Origin: Bauldia litoralis
Lineage (GTDB): Bacteria; Pseudomonadota; Alphaproteobacteria; Rhizobiales; Kaistiaceae
Reading direction: 5' to 3'
Length of the DNA: 64,000 nucleotides
NCBI RefSeq assembly: GCF_900104485.1
Contig: NZ_FMXQ01000002.1
Coordinates: 1 to 64,000, forward strand
The notes beneath the pieces are model-generated. The model searched no databases and had not been told where the DNA came from. It saw only the letters and a program-made list of their open reading frames with translations. A program made the position numbers and the translations under genes. Shown here piece by piece: positions 8,863 through 17,916 of the stretch (its first letter is position 1; each line of letters starts with the position of its first letter).

Positions 8863-10137
8863 TTGCGCAGATTTAGAGCCATGACAGACGGATTCGCCGG
8901 CCGCCTTCCGTCGGCGGCCATTGCCGTTGCCGCCGTCTTTTTCGTTCTCGGCGGGCATGCGGTCGCCCAGGATTCGCCAGCCGATACGGCCGGCACAACG
9001 CCGATCGTCTTTGACGCGCGGGTTGTCGGCGACTCGAATCGCACCCGCTTCGTCGCCGACCTGACCGACGTGGCGGACGCGGCGGTCTTCACCCTGGCCG
9101 ACCCCTACCGGATCGTCGTCGACATGTCGGAGGTCGGTTTCCGCCTGCCCGAGACCGCCGGACAGGATGGACGCGGCCTGTTTTCCGCCTTCCGTTACGG
9201 CCTGATCTCGCCGGGCAAGTCGCGCATCGTCCTCGACGTCACCGGCCCGGTGAAGGTCGACAAGTCCTTCGTCGTCGCGCCGGCGGAGGACCAGCCCGCG
9301 CGCCTGGTCATCGATGTCGTGCCGACCAGTCGCGAGTCGTTCCTAGAAGCCAACCGCGCCTATCGCGATTCCCTGAGTGTCGAGGGCGCGGCGAAGCGCG
9401 ATCGCGCGCTGGTCGCGGCGGGGAAGGGGGAAAACCAGGGGCCGACGGTCATTCTGGACCCCGGGCACGGCGGAATCGATACCGGCGCCAAGGGGCGGGG
9501 CGGCGGCGTCGAGAAGGACCTGACGCTCGCCTTCGCCCAGGTTCTTGGCGAAAAGTTAAAGGCGACCGGGCGCTATAACGTTTTGTTTACCAGAACGGAT
9601 GACAGTTTCGTGGCACTGGGTGATCGAGTCGCGATTGCCCGCGAGAACGACGCGGATCTCTTCGTTTCGATCCACGCCAACTCCTTTCGCGGGCGGTCGA
9701 TCCGGGGCGCAATCGTCTACACCGTGTCCGACGGCGCTTCGGACAAGATGGCGGCGGAGATTGCGGCGTCGGAGAACCAGGCGGACGTGCTGTCCGGTAT
9801 CGATATCGCCGAAGAGGACTCGAACGAGGTGATGGATATCCTGCTAGACCTCACCCGTCGCGAGACCCGGAATTTCGGCACCGTGTTTGCCCGCAACCTC
9901 GTCAATGAACTGAAGACCGCCACGCCGATGTTCAAGGTTCCCCACCAGCAGGCCGGCTTCAAGGTTCTCGAGGCCCCCGACGTGCCCTCGGCGATGATCG
10001 AGCTGGGATTCGTTTCGAATGCCGAGGACGAGAAGTTGCTGAAGTCGGAGGCCTGGCGCGACAAGACCGCGACGTCCGTGGTCCGCGCGATCGACGATTT
10101 CTTCGAGAAGAAACTCGCCCAGCGAGGGGGGCAATGA
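8863..10137 (+). CDS. N-acetylmuramoyl-L-alanine amidase, AMIN + Amidase_3 (AmiC type)
   Basis: The enzyme cleaves the bond between N-acetylmuramic acid and L-alanine in periplasmic peptidoglycan, mainly at septa. An N-terminal signal peptide ends near GGHAVAQ. An AMIN domain (about 45-150) follows. The zinc amidase domain (about 200-415) has ILDPGHGGIDTGAKG (zinc His), the EKDLTLAFA helix (zinc Glu), DLFVSIHAN (zinc His) and the catalytic Glu in PSAMIELGFVSN. Two starts are possible: TTG at 8863 with GAGG at 8849-8852, or ATG at 8881 with a poor site. Both keep the signal peptide. Its position upstream of a class A PBP suggests co-expression in wall synthesis and splitting. Confidence 0.94.
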   Translation: MRRFRAMTDGFAGRLPSAAIAVAAVFFVLGGHAVAQDSPADTAGTTPIVFDARVVGDSNRTRFVADLTDVADAAVFTLADPYRIVVDMSEVGFRLPETAGQDGRGLFSAFRYGLISPGKSRIVLDVTGPVKVDKSFVVAPAEDQPARLVIDVVPTSRESFLEANRAYRDSLSVEGAAKRDRALVAAGKGENQGPTVILDPGHGGIDTGAKGRGGGVEKDLTLAFAQVLGEKLKATGRYNVLFTRTDDSFVALGDRVAIARENDADLFVSIHANSFRGRSIRGAIVYTVSDGASDKMAAEIAASENQADVLSGIDIAEEDSNEVMDILLDLTRRETRNFGTVFARNLVNELKTATPMFKVPHQQAGFKVLEAPDVPSAMIELGFVSNAEDEKLLKSEAWRDKTATSVVRAIDDFFEKKLAQRGGQ

Positions 10138-10318
10138 GGCTGGTGTTGCGCAATGGTCACGGGCCGGCGAGAGCCGCCGGCAGCCCTGTTTGCGCCCTAG
10201 TTTCTCCACAAAGCTCGCCGAACTACGCGGGGGTCGAATTTGCCGCCAGAGGCGACGTTCGCCCCGCGGCCGCGAAAGCGTTTGAGCCGCGAGGAAGCGG
10301 CCGGGGAACGCACGCGAT

Positions 10319-12742
<2,424 letters not shown>

Positions 12743-12749
12743 CGCAAAA

Positions 12750-12784
12750 TGAACGAAGGTCGGCCCTTTGCCGACCTTCATTCA
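12750..12784 (+). terminator. Terminator-like hairpin after mrcA
   Basis: Arms tgaacgaaggtcgg and ccgaccttcattca form a 14-base stem with one mismatch and a 7-base loop, starting 8 bases after the PBP stop. No long T-run follows. Confidence 0.7.
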
Positions 12785-12809
12785 GCCATCATCAAATTGC
12801 AAAACCAAA

Positions 12810-13014
12810 AGCGAGAGGGGTCTCGCTGAGCATACGGTCGCCGTCCATGCCCCTCTGCCCATTGTCGTCCCGGAACCCACGGTTCCGCCCGACGGACGAA
12901 AACCCGCTGATTCACGAGATCCCGCTTGGTATTGACGCGGCCCGCGCCGCGTTGGACTGTGCGTTCTTTTCGAGCAAAGGCTACCGGAGCGTCTGAGCGC
13001 GCACGGTTTTTTTT
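12810..13014 (+). ncRNA. Candidate structured RNA (sRNA or leader) between mrcA and the protease gene
   Basis: No protein is supported here, but there are three compact perfect stems. Stem 1 is agcgaga-GGGG-tctcgct (12810-12827). Stem 2 is a 13-pair stem with a 6-base bulge, tcgtcc+cggaacc-cac-ggttccg...ggacga (12865-12899). Stem 3 is acgcggc-ccgc-gccgcgt (12935-12952). The segment ends in a short accg/cggt stem running into eight T's (13007-13014). The GGGG loop and adjacent stem of the first hairpin (agagggg) are complementary to unpaired cccctct at 12850-12856, so a pseudoknot or alternative pairing is possible. I do not recognise the class. Confidence 0.4.
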
Positions 13015-13032
13015 CGTTACCTCAACACGACA

Positions 13033-13983
13033 ATGGAGGGTTTCTTGAACCGACTTTGGCTTATCCCAGCAGCCGTGACCATCGCGCTCGCAAGCGGTCC
13101 CGGCTTTGCCCAGACAAGCGATAACGACGGCAACCGCGCCGCCCCCAATCGCGACCGGCTCAGCACCTGGTCGCCGGCGGCGATGGAGCGGGCAAAACAG
13201 GTCGTGTTGCCGAACGTCGATCCGGAGGCGGTCAAGGCCGCCGCCCGCAGCGGCCAGCGCGCCTCCCGTCCCAGCACGCCCGGCTCCAGCCCCGCCAAGG
13301 ACCTGGTGTCCGATCGCGAGCGCGCGTCGGGCAACGTCTACGACAAGCCGCTCTACTGGGCCGGCAAGCTGTTCTTCCGCAACAAGGGCGAGAGCTATGT
13401 CTGCTCGGCGCAGTTCATCTCGCCGACCGTGCTGCTGACCGCCGCCCATTGCGTGCGCGATTCGGAGACCGGCGAGTGGTACGACGATGTCATCTTCGCC
13501 CTTCAGTACAAGAACGGCGAGTATTCGCAGGTCTACGACTACGTCTGCACCGCGACCAACAAGGGCTGGGTTCAGGACGGCTTCGAGAAGTACCTCTACG
13601 ACTTCGCCGTCATCAAGGTCGATAAGCCCTCGAAGACCGGCTATTTCGGCACCCATTGGAACTGGGACGGCCAGTATAGCGACGTCGTGAAGATCGGTTA
13701 CCCCGGCGGCGTCGAGAATGGCGAAGTCATCCAGGTCGAGAAGGGCCCGATCCAGTTCGTCGAAGGCGTCGTCCAGCTGACGCACGGCAACCCCGCCGAC
13801 CAGGGCGGCTCGAGCGGTGGCGCCTGGATCGGCGCATTCTCGGGTGGCAACAATACCGACGCCAACTACATCATCAGTGTCGAGTCCTTCGGCGTCGACG
13901 GTCAGCCGGGCATCGATTACGGCCCGTATCTGAACGAGGACTTTAAGAGCCTGTTCGACTACGGCGAGAACGGCTGCCAGTAA
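13033..13983 (+). CDS. Secreted trypsin/V8-like serine protease
   Basis: The product is 316 residues from the ATG at 13033. TTG at 13045 is an alternative start with GGAGG at 13035-13039 just upstream and still gives a full signal peptide, cleaved after about GFAQ. The chymotrypsin-fold triad is visible: His139 in TAAHC, Asp190 in YDFAVIKVD, and Ser261 in QGGSSGGAW. The pattern with GNPADQGGSSGG resembles extracellular glutamyl/V8-like endopeptidases. Between signal peptide and catalytic domain lies a pro-segment (about 28-105) with W46-x4-M51-x2-A54-K55-x7-D63-P64-x3-K68. That pattern recurs in the two small secreted proteins encoded next. Substrate specificity is unknown. Confidence 0.88.
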   Translation: MEGFLNRLWLIPAAVTIALASGPGFAQTSDNDGNRAAPNRDRLSTWSPAAMERAKQVVLPNVDPEAVKAAARSGQRASRPSTPGSSPAKDLVSDRERASGNVYDKPLYWAGKLFFRNKGESYVCSAQFISPTVLLTAAHCVRDSETGEWYDDVIFALQYKNGEYSQVYDYVCTATNKGWVQDGFEKYLYDFAVIKVDKPSKTGYFGTHWNWDGQYSDVVKIGYPGGVENGEVIQVEKGPIQFVEGVVQLTHGNPADQGGSSGGAWIGAFSGGNNTDANYIISVESFGVDGQPGIDYGPYLNEDFKSLFDYGENGCQ

Positions 13984-14008
13984 CGCCAGGCACCTGGCCA
14001 CAGACACC

Positions 14009-14037
14009 GGGTCGCGGCGGCATCGTCGCCGTGACCC
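14009..14037 (+). terminator. Strong hairpin between the protease gene and the first small secreted gene
   Basis: gggtcgcggcg pairs with cgccgtgaccc (11 pairs, one G.U) around a 7-base loop, 26 bases after the protease stop. No T-run follows. It may partly terminate, stabilise the upstream message, or set the ratio of protease to small protein. Confidence 0.45.
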
Positions 14038-14082
14038 AACCGGGACGGACACGAAGGGCAGGGGCGAGATGAGGAACAGACC

Positions 14083-14322
14083 ATGCGTCTTACAGTGCCG
14101 CTGCTTGCTGCCTGCGCGTCTTTCGCCTGCCTCGGCGCTTCGGGTGAAACCGTGACCGCCGACGACGACAAGCGGGAAAGCCAGGTCGACTCGAATGTTG
14201 CCACGCCGCAGTCGAAGGAGCGGGCAAAGGACTACTGGACGGTCGAACGGATGCGCAAGGCCAAGCCGATGCCGAGCCCGGTCCTCGATCCCGAGACGCT
14301 GAAGCCGGTCGACCCGGAATAG
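14083..14322 (+). CDS. Small secreted protein sharing the protease pro-segment motif (1)
   Basis: The 79-residue product starts after GAGGAACAGACC. A signal peptide covers about 1-20 (MRLTVPLLAACASFACLGAS), followed by a charged, probably flexible stretch. The C-terminal motif is W52-T-x3-M57-R-K-A60-K61-P, then D69-P-E-T-L-K74. This matches the pro-segment of the preceding protease and the next small protein without gaps. It contains no catalytic residues. A role as a separately encoded inhibitor, folding helper or substrate of the protease is inference. Cys11 and Cys16 fall in the signal region; a lipobox is not convincing. Confidence 0.75.
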   Translation: MRLTVPLLAACASFACLGASGETVTADDDKRESQVDSNVATPQSKERAKDYWTVERMRKAKPMPSPVLDPETLKPVDPE

Positions 14323-14328
14323 GCTCGG

Positions 14329-14387
14329 CCCCGATATCAACAATCCGACGTGCCTTCCACACGGGCGTTTTCTCGCCCGTATCGGGG
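14329..14387 (+). promoter_or_regulatory. Two-tier hairpin between the two small secreted genes
   Basis: Inner stem acgggcg-ttttct-cgcccgt (14361-14380) is perfect. An outer arm ccccgat (14329-14335) pairs with atcgggg (14381-14387), which directly abuts the inner stem. Together they make 14 pairs with a 25-base one-sided loop. The next gene's ribosome-binding site starts 15 bases later. Confidence 0.4.
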
Positions 14388-14414
14388 ATGTGCGCCCACG
14401 CCAAGGACCAACGA

Positions 14415-14651
14415 ATGCGCTTCTCTCGCCCGCTCTCAGCCGTTGTCGCCGCGCTGGCATTGCCGCTCAGCCTCATGGCCGCAACTCCTGGCCAGGCCGC
14501 GTCGGTTGCCGCGCCCGACACGCTCTTCGCCACGCCGGACAAGACGCGATCGGCGGCCGGATACTGGACCTTCGACCGGATGGACAGGGCCAGGCCGCGG
14601 CTGCCCGATCTCCTCGATCCGGTGACGATGAAGCCAGTGCGCCGCCAATAG
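14415..14651 (+). CDS. Small secreted protein sharing the protease pro-segment motif (2)
   Basis: The start is the ATG at 14415, with AAGGA at 14403-14407 seven bases upstream; an in-frame upstream start at 14388 is unlikely. The 78 residues comprise a signal peptide (about 1-29, ending TPGQAA), a short linker, and the motif W51-T-x3-M56-x2-A59-R60-P, then D68-P-x3-K73-P-V. It is a diverged paralogue of the gene at 14083-14322: the mature parts align end to end, while the signal peptides differ. No enzymatic domain is seen. Its clustering with the protease suggests a shared process. Confidence 0.75.
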   Translation: MRFSRPLSAVVAALALPLSLMAATPGQAASVAAPDTLFATPDKTRSAAGYWTFDRMDRARPRLPDLLDPVTMKPVRRQ

Positions 14652-14728
14652 GCTCCTCACCGTTCGCATATTGTTTCCGGAGGCCGAGGCGGCTACATGC
14701 TGGCGTGACATTGGTACCGGAGACCTTG

Positions 14729-15860
14729 ATGCGTACGGAAATCGAGAACGTCGTCGACGAAATCCAGCAGGGTATGAGCCTGCTGAGGAGGCATCTTTGA
14801 CTGGGATACTGCCCAGGTACGCCTTGCCGAACTGAACGCGGCGGCTGAAGACCCCGAACTCTGGAATTCCCCCGACCGCGCCCAGAAGGTGATGCGGGAG
14901 CGCCAGACGCTCGCCGACCAGGTCGAGGCGGTCCAGCGGCTGGAGCAGGACCTCAGCGACCAGATCGAACTGATCGAGCTGGCCGAGGCCGAGGACGACC
15001 TCACTGTCGCCGTCGAGGCCGAGGCGGCGCTGCGCGCCCTGAAGAGCGAAGTCGAGCGTCGCGAGGTCGAAACCATGCTGTCGGGGGAGGCCGACGGCAA
15101 CGACACCTATATCGAGATCCACGCCGGCGCCGGCGGCACCGAGAGCCAGGACTGGGCCGAGATGCTGATGCGCATGTACATCCGCTGGGCGGAGCGCAAG
15201 GGCTACAAGACCGAAATTCTCGAGTATCACGGCGGTGAGGAGGCGGGCATCAAGTCGGTCACCCTGATGTTCAAGGGGCCGAACGCCTATGGCTGGCTGA
15301 AGACCGAATCCGGCGTCCATCGCCTGGTCCGGATCTCCCCCTTCGACAGCAACGCCCGCCGCCACACGTCCTTCGCCAGCGCCTGGGTCTATCCGGTGGT
15401 CGACGACTCGATCGACATCGACATCAACGAATCCGACGTGCGGGTCGACACCTACCGCGCCTCCGGCGCCGGCGGCCAGCACATCAACACGACCGATTCC
15501 GCGGTCCGGTTGACCCACGAGCCGAGCGGCATCGTCGTCCAGTGCCAGAATGAGCGGTCGCAGCACAAGAACCGGGCGACGGCCTGGGGTATGCTGCGGG
15601 CGCGGCTCTACGAGGCGGAACTGGAGCGTCGCGAGGCCGAGGCCAACGCCGAGGCGGCGTCGAAGACCGACATCGGCTGGGGCCACCAGATCCGGTCCTA
15701 CGTCCTGCAGCCGTACCAGCTGGTCAAGGACCTGCGCACCGGCGTCGAAAGCACGAGTCCGAAGGACGTGCTCGACGGTGCGCTCGACCCCTTCATGGAG
15801 GCGTCGCTGGCCCAGCGGGTCGGCGGCGAGCCGAAGGCCGCCGTCGAGGATCTCGAATAG
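14729..15860 (+). CDS. prfB: Peptide chain release factor 2, joined by programmed +1 frameshift
   Basis: RF2 terminates translation at UGA and UAA. The first 23 codons run from ATG 14729 and end at CTT before an in-frame TGA (14798-14800). Skipping T14798 continues as GAC TGG GAT (D-W-D) in the frame ending at 15860, giving 376 residues. Expected motifs fall where E. coli RF2 has them: SPF, which reads the second and third stop bases, at about 203-205, and GGQ, which triggers peptidyl-tRNA hydrolysis, at about 248-250. The fold's [10 protein letters not shown] is present. Read without the shift the gene appears truncated, but it is not broken. RF2 shortage favours the shift, so the gene senses its own product. 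Confidence 0.96.
14786..14801 (+). promoter_or_regulatory. prfB programmed +1 frameshift site
   Basis: A Shine-Dalgarno-like AGGAGG (14786-14791) lies three bases before the slippery CTT TGA C (14795-14801). This is the same geometry as the classic RF2 site. The stop codon is TGA followed by C, a slowly terminated context. Confidence 0.95.
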
Positions 15861-15867
15861 GCAGGCG

Positions 15868-17151
15868 TCAGAGCAGAGGCGTCAGTTCAGCACCTGCCTT
15901 GATGTAGCCCATCGGATCGATAGCGCGGCCGTTGAGGCGGATCTCGTAGTGGAGATGGGGACCGGTCGATCGCCCGGTGCTGCCGATCTGGCCGATGATT
16001 GTGCCTTGCTCGACATAGGCGCCTTTCTTGACCAAGAGCTTGCTCATGTGGCCGTAGCGGGTCATCACGCCGCCGCCGTGGTCGATGACCACCATGTTGC
16101 CGTAGCCGCCGCTGTACTGGGCGGTCGTGACCTTGCCGCCGCCTGTCGCGCGGATCGGAAAACCGGTGGATGCCTTGAAGTCGATACCGGCATGCATGGC
16201 CGGACGACGGAGGAAGGGGTCGACCCGCCTGCCGAAACGGCTGGTGATCGGGGCGTTGGGGATCGGCTTGGCAAGCGGCAGGCGCGTCGCGGCGGCACGA
16301 AGCGTCGCCAGTTGTTCGATCTGGCCTTCCACCGCCTCGACATTGGCGCGGAACGCCTCGGGATCGGCGTCCTCGTCGAGCGCCAGGAAGGGACCGCCAA
16401 CGGCGTCCCCACCGCCCGTATCGATCTTCGGCATCTGGCCAAGCTTGTCGAGCACGGCAGCGATCCTTGCCGAGCGCTCGGTGACTTCCGCGGCGATGTC
16501 CGTGACGTAGTCGACCTGTTCACGGGCGAGAGTGTCGATCGACGACTCGGCGGCGACGATCCGGTTGACCTCGTTCGATGCCGGCATCGGCGACGCCGTG
16601 GTGTCCCGGCGCAACTCGGCAACGGCGAGTTTCGGCGTGGTGTCGCGCGGAACGACACTGCCGGTGGTGATCGGATCGGGGTCGGCCGGATTGGTCGGCC
16701 GGGGCCGCGGCAGCGGCGCGGTGTCCTTGACCAGGCCGGAGCCGCGAATCGTCTGGCTGAGGCTGGCGATGATATCCTGGCGGGCGTCCAGCGCGGCCTG
16801 GCGCCCCAGCAACTCGGCGAGACGGCCCTCGAAGGCCTCCTGGTTGAGCAGCTGGCGGCTGGTCAGGCGGTCGATGTCCGACCGCAGCGACGCGATTCGG
16901 TCTTCATACGCCTGCTGGATCCGGGCCTGGCGGGCGAAGGAGGCAGCGAGCAGGTCGTCGCGGAAGACGAGGTAGCCGGTGGCGGCGAAGTAGAAGACGC
17001 CGAAGAGGATGCCGAAAACCCCTAGGGAAACCGCGGCCCAGGGCCTGACATGAAACTCCCGGACATCCTTTCCGCGGCCAATCAGGACGCGGAAGCGCTG
17101 TTTCCGTGGCGGGGCGGCCTTCACAAACCGGAGGGGAGTTGCAGTCGACAT
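15868..17151 (-). CDS. Membrane-anchored M23 (LytM-type) peptidase with coiled coil
   Basis: The 427-residue product has one membrane segment near residues 40-65 and a heptad-rich, probably coiled-coil region at about 70-260. The C-terminal M23 domain (about 290-410) has zinc ligands in HAGIDF and in GPHLHYEI, plus the YGHMSKL segment. With a complete ligand set it may be an active D,D-endopeptidase acting on peptide crosslinks; many relatives with coiled coils instead activate amidases. It converges on prfB with 7 bases between the genes. Confidence 0.92.
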   Translation of the reverse strand: MSTATPLRFVKAAPPRKQRFRVLIGRGKDVREFHVRPWAAVSLGVFGILFGVFYFAATGYLVFRDDLLAASFARQARIQQAYEDRIASLRSDIDRLTSRQLLNQEAFEGRLAELLGRQAALDARQDIIASLSQTIRGSGLVKDTAPLPRPRPTNPADPDPITTGSVVPRDTTPKLAVAELRRDTTASPMPASNEVNRIVAAESSIDTLAREQVDYVTDIAAEVTERSARIAAVLDKLGQMPKIDTGGGDAVGGPFLALDEDADPEAFRANVEAVEGQIEQLATLRAAATRLPLAKPIPNAPITSRFGRRVDPFLRRPAMHAGIDFKASTGFPIRATGGGKVTTAQYSGGYGNMVVIDHGGGVMTRYGHMSKLLVKKGAYVEQGTIIGQIGSTGRSTGPHLHYEIRLNGRAIDPMGYIKAGAELTPLL

Positions 17152-17234
17152 ACGCAGTCACCATTAAATCGCTGAAACGACTGCGTAGTTAGAGCGGGTT
17201 AGGGTTAATATTCTGTTGTTGCAACCGCTCCCTT

Positions 17235-17699
17235 TCAAAGATTCCTGACCGCGTCGAGCACCTTGTCGACATGGCCCTTGACCCTGACGCGGGGCCAGAT
17301 ATTGGCGATCCGCCCGTCGGCTCCGATCAGGACGGTGGTCCGGATCAGGCCGATGGTCTTGCGGCCGTAGTTCATCTTCTCGCCCCAAGCCCCGTATCGC
17401 TCGATCACCTTGCGCTCCGGATCGGCGGCGAGGATGACCGCGAGGTCGTGCTTGGCGCTGAACTTCTGGTGCGATTCGACGGTGTCCGGAGAAACGCCGA
17501 TGACGACCGCGCCGGCCGCCTCGAAGTCGGCGAGGGCGCCGGTGAAATCGATCGCCTCGGTCGTGCAGCCCGGCGTGTCGTCCCTGGGATAGAAGTAGAG
17601 CACCACCTTTCGGCCCTTGAGGTCCGCCAGGCGTACGGTTTCGCCGCCGGCGACGGGCATTTCGAAATCTGGCGCGGTGTCGCCTTCGCTGATCGTCAT
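17235..17699 (-). CDS. bcp: Thioredoxin-dependent peroxiredoxin (BCP/PrxQ family)
   Basis: The 154-residue protein reduces peroxides in the cytoplasm. The start at 17699 follows GGAAGG; an upstream extension is low-complexity and unlikely. The peroxidatic cysteine is in FYPRDDTPGCTTEA. The resolving cysteine found five residues later in E. coli Bcp is absent (TEAIDF), so this copy is likely the 1-Cys or alternative-resolving subtype. The RTTVLIG and GKHGR-type strand elements are conserved in diverged form. It lies 83 bases upstream of the M23 gene on the same strand. Confidence 0.93.
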   Translation of the reverse strand: MTISEGDTAPDFEMPVAGGETVRLADLKGRKVVLYFYPRDDTPGCTTEAIDFTGALADFEAAGAVVIGVSPDTVESHQKFSAKHDLAVILAADPERKVIERYGAWGEKMNYGRKTIGLIRTTVLIGADGRIANIWPRVRVKGHVDKVLDAVRNL

Positions 17700-17916
17700 C
17701 GATGCCTTCCTTTCGTCGCGATTGGGTGGCTTGAGGATTGGCCCGCGTTCGAGCCCGACGCAAGGCCTTGATCGCAGACGGGTGCCGGCCGGCGAACAGG
17801 CGCCACGGCCGGGCGGCCCGGGCAAACTAACGCTTGCGCTGATGCCGGGAAGCGCGGAGCATCCCATTGATCGCGGCCTTGCGGTCGCGCCGCCGACGAG
17901 CTTTCCAGTTCAGCCC

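Noticed and set aside
12778-14460. Minus-strand open frame of 560 codons across the protease region
   Set aside because: It is antisense to the protease and small secreted genes, lacks a plausible start and family features, and reflects GC-rich third positions.
14889-15860. Shorter release-factor reading frame beginning at GTG 14889
   Set aside because: It omits the conserved N-terminus that is restored by the frameshift site at 14795-14801.
17152-17234. CtrA-like site (ttaaccctaacc on the minus strand) before the M23 gene
   Set aside because: Only one half-site matches TTAA-N7-TTAA; too weak to list as a regulatory site.
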